Assembly (NCBI GenBank): GCA_004551865.1
Contig: SFPR01000056.1
Location: 1-9,019, forward strand
Reading direction: 5' to 3'
Length of the DNA: 9,019 bases
DNA from: Bacteroidales bacterium
GTDB lineage: Bacteria; Bacteroidota; Bacteroidia; Bacteroidales; P3
The notes beneath the pieces are model-generated. The model did no database searches and was not told the origin of the DNA. It saw only the letters and a program-made list of their open reading frames with translations. The position numbers and the translations under genes were made by a program. Shown here piece by piece: positions 1-5,774 of this stretch; within the stretch, counting starts at the first letter, position 1; every line of letters begins with the position of its first letter.

Positions 1-61
1 AAACTTTGCAAAAATCATCAGCAACACAGAAAATTTCAGTAACTTTGTCCTCGGTAATCAT
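1..61 (-). CDS. IS982-like transposase, N-terminal fragment (continues beyond window)
   Basis: The minus strand reads ATG at 61-59 and stays open to the window edge, giving the 20 residues MITEDKVTEIFCVADDFCKV. This closely matches the start of IS982-family DDE transposases of Bacteroidetes as I recall them, which begin with a TEIFC...DDFCK helix. The catalytic residues lie further along and are not visible, so it is unknown whether the gene is intact. The start is supported by a -33/-7 promoter at 99-130. The start codon lies in the bulge of an inverted repeat (53-127) that may control translation. The partial reading frame is short, so the exact IS family is less certain than the transposase call. 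Confidence 0.72.
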   Translation of the reverse strand, partial: MITEDKVTEIFCVADDFCKV

Positions 62-127
62 AGCGAAATTCTTTTGTTTTATTGTTTTTTTTTCACTACC
101 AAGTTACGAAGAATTTCGCTGATTGCC
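53..127 (-). repeat. Inverted repeat enclosing the transposase start codon
   Basis: Arms 62-73 (agcgaaattctt) and 109-120 (aagaatttcgct) are perfect complements over 12 bases. The pairing continues beyond a two-base bulge at 60-61 through 53-59 with 121-127, including one G-U pair. The loop is 74-108. In a minus-strand RNA the transposase ATG (61-59) sits at the bulge, so a transcript covering both arms would bury the start codon. A transcript started at the predicted promoter (about 92-95) would lack the far arm and leave the start free. Confidence 0.6.
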
Positions 128-130
128 AAA
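99..130 (-). promoter_or_regulatory. Predicted transposase promoter, Bacteroidetes type
   Basis: On the minus strand there is TTTG at 130-127, a 20-base spacer, then TAACTTGG at 106-99. The Bacteroidetes primary sigma factor recognises TTTG, 19-21 bases, TAnnTTTG, so this has a perfect -33 box, perfect spacing and one mismatch in the -7 box. Transcription would begin near 92-95, inside the loop of the inverted repeat at 53-127. It is the only promoter in the window with both boxes recognisable. Confidence 0.55.
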
Positions 131-240
131 TTTTCAATGAGTTATATTTCATCGAACTCACGTTAAAATAAGTGCCGATTTAAGCAAAGTAAATGTTGAT
201 GTGGGTGAAATAAGACTGCATCTTTTTGAAAAAAGACTTC

Positions 241-381
241 ATGTTAGTGAGCAAAAACCCTTATGTTGTTGAAGCAAGACAAAACCTCAGTCCGAAAAAG
301 CCTCATTTCGCTCTCAAAACAGGTGAAAAATCTTCTCAAAATATTCGATTAAAATCCTTGATTTTTATCGTCGAAAAATAA
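241..381 (+). CDS. Possible 46-residue small protein, doubtful
   Basis: ATG at 241 opens a 46-codon frame ending with TAA at 379-381. The product is basic (many Lys, PKKPHFALK in the middle) and ends in a hydrophobic LIFIVEK. There is no signal peptide, known domain, Shine-Dalgarno site or clear promoter. The 3' part overlaps the hairpin at 355-384. It is recorded because the surrounding 400 bases have nothing better. It is most likely spurious; conservation of the frame elsewhere would be the only support. Confidence 0.15.
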   Translation: MLVSKNPYVVEARQNLSPKKPHFALKTGEKSSQNIRLKSLIFIVEK

Positions 382-384
382 GGA
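355..384 (-). other. Hairpin followed by a T run on the minus strand
   Basis: TCCTT at 355-359 pairs with AAGGA at 380-384, then a G-U pair and one bulged base lead into TTTTT (362-366) with AAAAA (374-378), around a 7-base loop. Read on the minus strand the stem is followed by TTTT at 354-351, an arrangement like a weak intrinsic terminator. It could be a backup stop for the operon from the right, or the boundary of an unrecognised transcript. Confidence 0.3.
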
Positions 385-430
385 AAGAAGTTATTATTTA
401 GCTTTCTAAGTAAAAACACAAACAGAATAC

Positions 431-449
431 GAGCAAACCGCTTTTGCTC
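431..449. other. Perfect 7-bp hairpin
   Basis: GAGCAAA (431-437) and TTTGCTC (443-449) are exact complements around the 5-base loop CCGCT. No T run follows on either strand, so it does not look like an intrinsic terminator. It could be an RNA structural element or a protein-binding palindrome; no function can be assigned. Confidence 0.35.
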
Positions 450-510
450 TTGCTATGCATAAGGAAGAATAAGATAATTACTGCCGACGATTTGCTCTAT
501 CGGTCATAAA

Positions 511-537
511 AGGTAAGTTTGTTGCAAAAGTTTACCT
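511..537 (-). terminator. rloB: Predicted intrinsic terminator of the ATPase-rloB operon
   Basis: AGGTAA (511-516) pairs with TTACCT (532-537). The stem can be extended by two wobble pairs and two A-U pairs around a loop near 521-527. On the minus strand it lies about 35 bases after the rloB-like stop codon (575-573), and the stem ends in CCTTTTATG, giving a short T run. Position and orientation are right, but the stem is AT-rich and the T run short, so termination may be partial. Confidence 0.45.
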
Positions 538-572
538 CTTGTATAATATCATTTTAGGGCAATAGCACACTA

Positions 573-1124
573 TCACTTTTTCAACATTTCAATCAACTTG
601 TATATACCTGTTGACGGATTCTGAAACTCACACAAACCCTTTGCTCTTATAACTGCCACATCAGTGTTGTCCTTTAAGAAAGATTGTTGAGTATCTGTAA
701 AAGCGGATTTGTTATAGTTCTTCCACACAGGTGCGATTTTCTTCAACTCTTTGATTAAGGCATCTGTTTTGATGGCAGTCTTTTGGTCTTTGATATGGAG
801 CAACAGCCATATTTCAAAGCAAGGGTTACTTAGCAGCATTTCTGCCTTACACTTCAGCAATTTCTCATTAACAACCTCAACATCCATATCATACATCAGG
901 AAAGTATAAACCTTGTCCCTCGAAGATATTTTGAGTTCCTTTATTCTATTCTCAACTAACGATGGTGTTATCTTTGTTCCTTCTATGTGCGATACAATCT
1001 TGATAGGTGATTTATACCACTTGTTCAAAAGGTTGAGATAGCACACTTCTGTCTCGCCCTCGCAAATAACAAGGGCTATTTTCCGCATCTTTTTTGATGG
1101 AGTTTTTTCTCTTCTGCTTGCCAT
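573..1124 (-). CDS. rloB: RloB-family protein with TOPRIM-like motifs (predicted defence effector)
   Basis: The protein has 183 residues from the chosen ATG. It carries three blocks typical of the RloB family (Pfam RloB, also the AbiLii subunit): EGETE at 22-26, the acidic pair D79/D81 in MYDMDVE, and SNPCFEIWLLLH at 99-110. The first two match the metal-binding glutamate and DxD motifs of TOPRIM nucleases and primases, which suggests a nucleic-acid-cleaving effector; that role is inferred. There is no signal peptide or membrane segment, so it is cytoplasmic. It follows the AAA ATPase gene with a 2-base gap, so the two are expressed together and probably form a complex. ATG at 1124 was chosen because AGAAGG lies 6 bases ahead; an in-frame TTG at 1130, overlapping the ATPase stop, would add two residues. 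The size is close to usual for the family and no key residue is obviously missing. Confidence 0.85.
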   Translation of the reverse strand: MASRREKTPSKKMRKIALVICEGETEVCYLNLLNKWYKSPIKIVSHIEGTKITPSLVENRIKELKISSRDKVYTFLMYDMDVEVVNEKLLKCKAEMLLSNPCFEIWLLLHIKDQKTAIKTDALIKELKKIAPVWKNYNKSAFTDTQQSFLKDNTDVAVIRAKGLCEFQNPSTGIYKLIEMLKK

Positions 1125-1126
1125 AA

Positions 1127-2350
1127 TCAACCTTCTAATAATTGTTTGATACTTGACACCGAAGAATCAACATAAGGAACGGCATCAAAGCGACCTTGTA
1201 TATATCCCTTTTCTGCATCCATATTCTCACGAAAATCCTTGAAGTCGTATAATGAATACACCTCCGTAGCTCCTTGTTCGGTTTTATTGACAAATATGAT
1301 TTGATCACGTCTCAGTCTCTTGACATCGATAAGATTTGTGTTATGAGATGCGAACAACAACTGACTACTCTCAGACGCATGAATCAAATCAAGAATAAAA
1401 TCAGCCAGACGAGTATGTAAACTTTGGTCAAATTCGTCAAGAATAATTCCCTTTTTGTTCCTTACTACATCAAGTAATCGAAGTAATATCCGGAACAACC
1501 TTCTTGTCCCATCAGATTCTTCCATATCCATATCAAACATAACATCCTTTTTGTTGCGGTGAAATGTTTTGAATTTCAAGACATCAATAGGTTTCACTTC
1601 AACTTGTCCCAATACTGATGCAGGTGCATATATTTGTTCTTTCCTTGCTTCAATATCGGTAATGTCGGTATCACAGATTTCAAGAGCCTTTAAAATCACT
1701 TTTTTGTAAGTATTAAAACTATCGAGAACAACCATTTCATTGACATTGACAAGCCCGAGCAGAAACTGATTCATAAAATAGCGATAAAGCTTTTGAGCTA
1801 TTCCTCGATTCATAGAGCTTGCACGACTTAGGAAAAGATTTTTCTCTCCAGTATTGAGTACCACATCCGAAGGCTTTACTATCGTGCCTGTGCCAAAGCT
1901 ATACTTTCCGTCTGCATCGCGAACATATACCTTTGCTCGTCTGCCAACAGGATAATGATACAAACTTTCACTGATGATGCGTTCACGAGTTAGCTCAAAA
2001 GCGTATTCGTATTCCACATCTTCACAGACAAAATCAATAAGAAATTTGCTTGGCTTATTTTGCCAACCATCAAATTTGAATGGTTCAAATTTGAATGTTA
2101 CTCCTTCGTTATAAAGGTGAGAGTCTAAAATCATTCTACAGCAAAAATTGATGGCTTTAAGAATATTCGATTTACCTGATGCATTTGGCCCAAACAAACC
2201 AACAGTTTTTAGTATAGGCACACCTTTCCACTCCATCACATTATGGCTCAACTCTCTTGTTAGAGCCGTATTGATGCTTGCAGCTCTGAAATCAATCCTC
2301 ACCCTGTCTCGGATAGAGAAGAAGTTTTCAAATTCTATTTTAAGTATCAT
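1127..2350 (-). CDS. AAA/ABC-type ATPase paired with RloB (AbiLi/RloA-like)
   Basis: The protein has 407 residues from the chosen ATG and is probably cytoplasmic. It is an SMC/OLD-like ATPase of the AAA_15/AAA_21 type: N-terminal strand FENFFSIRD (7-15), Walker A GPNASGKS (54-61), ABC-signature-like SDGTRRL (279-285), Walker B IILDEF with D305/E306, and the H-loop SHNTN with H336. The C-terminal YIQGRFDAVPYVD (383-395) recalls ATPases encoded beside RloB. All residues needed for ATP hydrolysis appear present. Its immediate partner is the RloB-like protein, in the order ATPase then RloB known from lactococcal AbiL, where the pair aborts phage infection; the same pair, called RloA/RloB, also occurs in type I restriction loci. 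No restriction genes are visible here. The probable role is sensing or nucleotide-driven control of the effector, which is inference. ATG 2350 is preferred over an in-frame TTG at 2380 because it places the start at the family's first conserved strand. Confidence 0.85.
   Translation of the reverse strand: MILKIEFENFFSIRDRVRIDFRAASINTALTRELSHNVMEWKGVPILKTVGLFGPNASGKSNILKAINFCCRMILDSHLYNEGVTFKFEPFKFDGWQNKPSKFLIDFVCEDVEYEYAFELTRERIISESLYHYPVGRRAKVYVRDADGKYSFGTGTIVKPSDVVLNTGEKNLFLSRASSMNRGIAQKLYRYFMNQFLLGLVNVNEMVVLDSFNTYKKVILKALEICDTDITDIEARKEQIYAPASVLGQVEVKPIDVLKFKTFHRNKKDVMFDMDMEESDGTRRLFRILLRLLDVVRNKKGIILDEFDQSLHTRLADFILDLIHASESSQLLFASHNTNLIDVKRLRRDQIIFVNKTEQGATEVYSLYDFKDFRENMDAEKGYIQGRFDAVPYVDSSVSSIKQLLEG
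1131..1136 (-). promoter_or_regulatory. rloB: Shine-Dalgarno-like site for the rloB-like gene
   Basis: The minus strand reads AGAAGG, then TTGATT, then ATG at 1124-1122. The 6-base spacing is near ideal, whereas for the upstream TTG (1130) the site would be directly adjacent, so it decides the start. Such sites are uncommon in Bacteroidota. This one lies inside the last codons of the ATPase gene, as expected for translational coupling. Confidence 0.5.
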
Positions 2351-2404
2351 CTCTCTATTGATTTTGTAGATTTTCTGCAAAATTAGCCATTAAATACGAA
2401 CTTG

Positions 2405-2412
2405 CAAAGATT
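2405..2412 (-). promoter_or_regulatory. Weak candidate -7 box for the ATPase-rloB operon
   Basis: The minus strand reads AATCTTTG, one mismatch from the Bacteroidetes -7 consensus TAnnTTTG. A transcript would start near 2398, about 48 bases before the ATG at 2350. No TTTG occurs at the proper distance upstream, so this is only a candidate. Readthrough from the operon to the right is also possible. Confidence 0.25.
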
Positions 2413-2438
2413 TTATCTCAAAAAAGCGAAAAATAACC

Positions 2439-2490
2439 CATCATTTAACACTTCTCAATCGAAATCGTAACCCAATGTAGCAAAATGATG
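2439..2490 (-). terminator. Possible terminator hairpin after the lptD operon
   Basis: CATCATTT (2439-2446) and AAATGATG (2483-2490) are perfect 8-base complements with a 36-base loop. On the minus strand they lie just after the stop codon at 2509-2507, and T-rich runs follow (TTATTTTTCGCTTTTTTG). The loop is long and the T runs begin only some bases after the stem, so this is a weak terminator candidate; it might equally be an operator-like inverted repeat upstream of the ATPase gene. Confidence 0.25.
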
Positions 2491-2506
2491 TTTTGTTCTT
2501 TGGTTT

Positions 2507-3175
2507 TTATTGTTGTTCGGAGGCAGGTTTGGGGATAAGGGGAAGAATTTCGGTTTCAAAGATTGTGCGGTGAATGATGCGGTAGTGTGGGTGGTAGTTG
2601 CGGTTGTAGGCTGCGGAGTGTCTCATCATGAAATTGCCGCTATTGATTGCTTGGTCTATCTTATGTAGGTCGTTCTCATACCCTTGGAGCAGGTGTTTGT
2701 ATTTTGCGGTTATGCGTTCTATCTTTTGCCAAGTGCTTTGCCATTCGGCGGCAGAGGGGCTTTGAGTCATTGTCGCACTGCGGCAAAGGGCATCGGATAG
2801 TTGCTCTGATTTCACTGCACCCGAAGCAACAAGACTGAGGCTCACTCTATAGTAGTTGTCTCCTGCTCCTGCTTTTTCGTACAGCTCGCAGAGGCTTTCG
2901 TGGCTTTTCAGACTTTCTTCTTCCATGTATAGTCTTGCCTGTATAGGGTTGTCAATCAGGTGTCCCGGACCGAATGCGTCTTGAAAAAAGCTCTTATAGA
3001 TGTCTTGCAGTGTCGAGGCAGGATAGCGTTCCAACTGCAAGCGTATGCTCTCTTCGGCTGCAAGGCTGTCGAAGGTCTGTGCCGAAGCTCTGCCTGCCAA
3101 AAGGAAAAGAAAGATAAATACGGCAAACAGAGGCTTAGTATTCCATGCGGTTGCGGAAGTCGTTGCGTTTTTCAT
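2507..3175 (-). CDS. Exported conserved protein of unknown function
   Basis: The protein has 222 residues. It begins with a clear Sec signal peptide: a short basic start, a hydrophobic core at about 15-27 (LFAVFIFLFLLAG) and probable cleavage after RASA at 32, leaving Q33. No lipobox cysteine is visible, so it is probably periplasmic and soluble. Two blocks look conserved: LQDIYKSFFQDAFGPGHLI (56-74) and a His/Tyr-rich block HSAAYNRNYHPHYRIIH (186-202). I recall similar exported Bacteroidetes proteins carrying these blocks but no assigned function. The four histidines (186, 195, 197, 202) could form a metal or catalytic site; this is speculation. The start codon lies inside the end of lptD, overlapping by 41 bases in another frame, so expression depends on lptD and an envelope role is likely. 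The ATG is supported by the signal peptide directly after it. Confidence 0.7.
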   Translation of the reverse strand: MKNATTSATAWNTKPLFAVFIFLFLLAGRASAQTFDSLAAEESIRLQLERYPASTLQDIYKSFFQDAFGPGHLIDNPIQARLYMEEESLKSHESLCELYEKAGAGDNYYRVSLSLVASGAVKSEQLSDALCRSATMTQSPSAAEWQSTWQKIERITAKYKHLLQGYENDLHKIDQAINSGNFMMRHSAAYNRNYHPHYRIIHRTIFETEILPLIPKPASEQQ

Positions 3176-5699
3176 ATTTCAAATCTTGTAACATAGGGGC
3201 TTTGACCGATATGGAGAAGTTCCAACCTTGTCTCGGTCCGAAGGGTATCCAATTCATTCGCATCTCCCAGCAGTGCAAATCGCGATAGAAGTCTATCGAG
3301 GTATAGGTAAAGTCTTTGTTGATAAAGTCATAGCCTGTCGAAAATCCTATCTTCCACTTGGAAGTAAGGTTTACGTCACCTCGTGCAGTGAGGGTTGCCG
3401 ATTGGTTGGTCTGATAGCCTGCAATGGCTACGATATATGAGCTGAGCCTGCTGTAATTCAATCCGAGGGTAAGGTTCCACGGAACGGAGAAATCCACATT
3501 GTCGGGCAGTATTTCATTTGGGTTGGCAAATGGAGAGTACTGCTGTTCGGCAGGTGAGAGTTCTTGGTCTTTTGTTTGTTCGGTTTTTGCTTTAGAGTTG
3601 AGTTGCCAGCTCATGTTGAGCGTCCATTGGGAGTTTTGTTTTTTGAATAGTCGTTTCTCTTCGTCCCACAGCAGTCGGTTGGTCACAACTCCGTTTGAGT
3701 CGAGAACGTATGGTGTATAGGAACTTGAAAAATTGACCATAAGCCTGTCAAAGAGTGTTGTTCGGGCTGTTATCCTCAGGGGTTGCCAATTCACAGAGTC
3801 TTTTGCAAGGTCGTAGCCTGTCGAGATATTGAAGGCTTCAAGTAGTACAATCTTTCTTGTTCCGCTTATGGTGTCTCGGCTGTCTTTTACTTTCATCTCC
3901 AAGTTGTTTCCCAAAGATATGTTTACTACTCCCGAAGCTCCTTGTGCCGGTGAGCCGAAGATGCCGTTTTCGGTTTTGGAATAATATACTCTTTTGCCGC
4001 TGCGGTCGGTATAGAAGTCATAAAAGCCGAGTGAGGGTTGAGAAAAGTCGGGTGTATAGTTGAAAGAGAGAGAGGGGTTGAGTACGTGTCTGAATGCTTT
4101 GATTGCTCCTTTCTTAAAACTAAACATTCCATAGAGGCGTGTGTTGAGGCTGCTGGTGAAGTTTGCCGTCCGGTTGGCAATAAAGCCGTAAACAGTGTCC
4201 TTATCGACCATATCGGTTTGGGGGTTGTAGGTCTTGCTTATCGAATTGGTGTACCAACGTTCGGTATAGTTTATGGAGTTGGTCCAATTTATGTGTTTGA
4301 AGACTTTGACATTGCTTGCTATGGGAATGGTGTGCATAATTCCGTTGCGGAAATTGCGAATAAGGTCTGAGGAGGCAAGGAGTGTGTCGTATGTGTCTAT
4401 GGTATTGATTATGTTTGCCCTGTATGAGAACGAGATGTCTTCGTACCACTTGCATTGTCCGCTTGCTTTCTTGCGTCTGAAAGGGTAAAACTGAACGGAA
4501 GAGAGGGTCATTGAGGGCAAGTCGAGGCTTATCGCTCCGCTGTTTACGTTGTATGTTTCGCCAAGGTTGGCTGTGAATGACCAGCTTGAGCCGAACTTGG
4601 TCGAGAATGCTATGGAAGATGTGGTTGTGTTGTTGAAGTAGTCGGACACATTGGTGGTGTATTGATTAAACTTGCTGCTGACAAGGTTTACGTTTGCCGA
4701 AAAGGTGCGATAGGGATGCGACTTGCTGTCCTGTGTGTGCGTCCAGCGAAACTTAAAGTCTGACGAGGAGCTGTAAGAGGGTGTATTTTTCAGTCCGGTG
4801 TGGTTGTTTTCGTAGCGAAACTCTATGCTGCCTTTGTATTTGTATCGTTTGACGTAAGTTGATGCAACGTTCAGTGCATACGAAAGGTTGGTATATATGT
4901 CGCCTCTGAGGGCAAGGTCAATGTAGTCGCTAATGGCAAAATACCAGCCTATGTTTCTGAGGTAGTAGCCTCTGTTTGCCGCATAGCCGTATGAGGGCAT
5001 GAGAAAACCCGACTTCTTGCTGTCGGTGAAAGGGAAGTAAGCAAAGGGTACACCTATCGGAAGAGGTATCTCCATTAGCGAAAACCATGCAGGTCCTGTA
5101 ACAATCTTGTCGTCGGTTATTGCCTTGGCTTTGGAAAAACTGATGCCAAAGTGAGGGTGCTGTTCATTGTCGCAGGTAGTGAAAGTGCCACCGCTGACAT
5201 ACATTGTCTTGTCATCTATCTTCTTCACCTTTTCGCCATGAAGGTAGCCGTCACTTTCTTTGGTAAACACATTGCTTATCAACCCTCGCTTAGTATCGAA
5301 ATTGTATCGCAGCTCCTTGGATTTGTATTCCGTATTTCCTTCTTGAAAAACAGGATATTGTCTTATGGTGTCGAGGGTGTCTTTGATGCCTTGGGCAAAG
5401 AGTATCTTGGTTTCAAAATTGACGCTCATGAAACCGGATTTTAGGTGCATCTTTTCGTAATCGACCTTTGCGTTGTTGTAGAGATAGATGTCTTTGGTGT
5501 CGAGAAAAAATGTCAGAGAGTCGTCCGAAGAATAGTCAATCTTGGCTCCCAAAGAGGAGTGAGAGAGCTTTTTGGAAGCTGTGGCAGTGTCGTTTTTCGA
5601 TAGTGAAACCGTGTCTTGTGCAAATAAGTTTTTGGAGCTAAAACACAGAATACCAACCATCAAAAGTAAGATGTTGTATATATAATTCGACTTTCTCAA
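3135..5699 (-). CDS. lptD: LPS-assembly outer-membrane protein LptD (Bacteroidetes type)
   Basis: The protein has 854 residues from the chosen start. LptD is the outer-membrane beta-barrel that inserts lipopolysaccharide into the outer leaflet. A signal peptide runs from 1 to about 27 (RKSNYIYNILLLMVGILCF, cleaved after LFA). An OstA/LptA-like beta-jellyroll region follows at about 55-195, including the YLYNNAKVDYE and SGGTFTTC segments, then the junction FPFTDSKKSGFLMPSYGY at 222-239. The barrel covers about 240-854, rich in alternating aromatic strands, and ends with WIPFGPRQGWNF and LQDLKYEKRNDF. The size fits the family. The frame is open up to 5855, but that would overlap the divergent amidase gene. 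TTG at 5699 gives a normal basic signal-peptide start and lies about 35 bases after a good -7 box; the first internal ATG (5660) would remove the basic region. Divergent to the amidase-mlaD operon; the downstream exported gene overlaps its 3' end. Confidence 0.82.
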   Translation of the reverse strand: MRKSNYIYNILLLMVGILCFSSKNLFAQDTVSLSKNDTATASKKLSHSSLGAKIDYSSDDSLTFFLDTKDIYLYNNAKVDYEKMHLKSGFMSVNFETKILFAQGIKDTLDTIRQYPVFQEGNTEYKSKELRYNFDTKRGLISNVFTKESDGYLHGEKVKKIDDKTMYVSGGTFTTCDNEQHPHFGISFSKAKAITDDKIVTGPAWFSLMEIPLPIGVPFAYFPFTDSKKSGFLMPSYGYAANRGYYLRNIGWYFAISDYIDLALRGDIYTNLSYALNVASTYVKRYKYKGSIEFRYENNHTGLKNTPSYSSSSDFKFRWTHTQDSKSHPYRTFSANVNLVSSKFNQYTTNVSDYFNNTTTSSIAFSTKFGSSWSFTANLGETYNVNSGAISLDLPSMTLSSVQFYPFRRKKASGQCKWYEDISFSYRANIINTIDTYDTLLASSDLIRNFRNGIMHTIPIASNVKVFKHINWTNSINYTERWYTNSISKTYNPQTDMVDKDTVYGFIANRTANFTSSLNTRLYGMFSFKKGAIKAFRHVLNPSLSFNYTPDFSQPSLGFYDFYTDRSGKRVYYSKTENGIFGSPAQGASGVVNISLGNNLEMKVKDSRDTISGTRKIVLLEAFNISTGYDLAKDSVNWQPLRITARTTLFDRLMVNFSSSYTPYVLDSNGVVTNRLLWDEEKRLFKKQNSQWTLNMSWQLNSKAKTEQTKDQELSPAEQQYSPFANPNEILPDNVDFSVPWNLTLGLNYSRLSSYIVAIAGYQTNQSATLTARGDVNLTSKWKIGFSTGYDFINKDFTYTSIDFYRDLHCWEMRMNWIPFGPRQGWNFSISVKAPMLQDLKYEKRNDFRNRMEY

Positions 5700-5720
5700 T
5701 CGTTTTTTGATTTTAATTTG

Positions 5721-5728
5721 TACCTTTG
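5721..5728 (+). promoter_or_regulatory. Predicted -7 box of the amidase operon promoter
   Basis: The plus strand reads TACCTTTG, a perfect match to TAnnTTTG. Transcription would begin near 5735, giving a leader of about 40 bases before the ATG at 5775. No clear TTTG occurs at the -33 distance (about 5697-5700). It faces the lptD -7 box only 11 bases away, so the two promoters overlap. Confidence 0.45.
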
Positions 5729-5739
5729 TAACCGATTTG

Positions 5740-5747
5740 CAAATGTA
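5740..5747 (-). promoter_or_regulatory. lptD: Predicted -7 box of the lptD promoter
   Basis: The minus strand reads TACATTTG, a perfect match to TAnnTTTG. Transcription would start near 5733, about 34 bases before the TTG start at 5699. No TTTG is present at 19-21 bases upstream, so the -33 half is missing or degenerate. The box supports the short form of LptD, because a start at 5855 would lie upstream of this promoter. Confidence 0.45.
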
Positions 5748-5774
5748 AGATTTTTTGGAAAATTGGTGAATTAA

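Larger units (their letters stand above)
1..168 (-). mobile_element. 5' end of an insertion sequence, probably IS982 family (cut by window edge)
   Basis: The minus strand carries the beginning of a transposase gene (61 to 1) preceded by its promoter and a long inverted repeat, so the outer end of the element must lie just to the right. The right boundary is an inference: the segment at 153-167 (cgaactcacgttaaa) resembles a terminal-repeat sequence I recall from Bacteroidetes insertion sequences, and lies about 100 bases upstream of the transposase start. The other end is outside the window, so neither the matching terminal repeat nor a target duplication could be checked. The family call rests on the first 20 residues of the transposase only. 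Confidence 0.6.
168..572. other. AT-rich stretch without a convincing gene
   Basis: This stretch between the insertion-sequence end and the rloB-like gene has no reading frame above 46 codons that looks real and no recognisable tRNA or rRNA. It holds a near-palindrome at 221-236 (tctttttgaaaaaaga) and hairpin-forming sequences at 355-384, 431-449 and 511-537. The last is suited to end the minus-strand operon. The remainder may be remnant mobile-element DNA or an unrecognised small RNA; nothing in the sequence decides between these. Confidence 0.5.

Noticed and set aside
40..47. TAACTTTG box on the plus strand as a promoter
   Set aside because: It matches the -7 consensus, but it lies inside the transposase gene on the other strand, has no TTTG at the required distance and no gene follows it.
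1..572. CRISPR array or tandem repeat
   Set aside because: No regularly spaced direct repeats are visible; the repeats present are short inverted ones.
573..2350. Type I restriction-modification locus around the RloA/RloB-like pair
   Set aside because: No hsdR, hsdM or hsdS gene is present on either side within the window, so the pair appears to stand alone.
2148..2369. 73-codon plus-strand frame opposite the ATPase N-terminus
   Set aside because: It mirrors the Walker A region of the ATPase gene and has no independent support.
4038..4370. 110-codon plus-strand frame inside lptD
   Set aside because: It lies wholly within the well-supported lptD gene on the opposite strand, has no recognisable domain and no promoter; it is a shadow frame, as are the other frames antisense to lptD.
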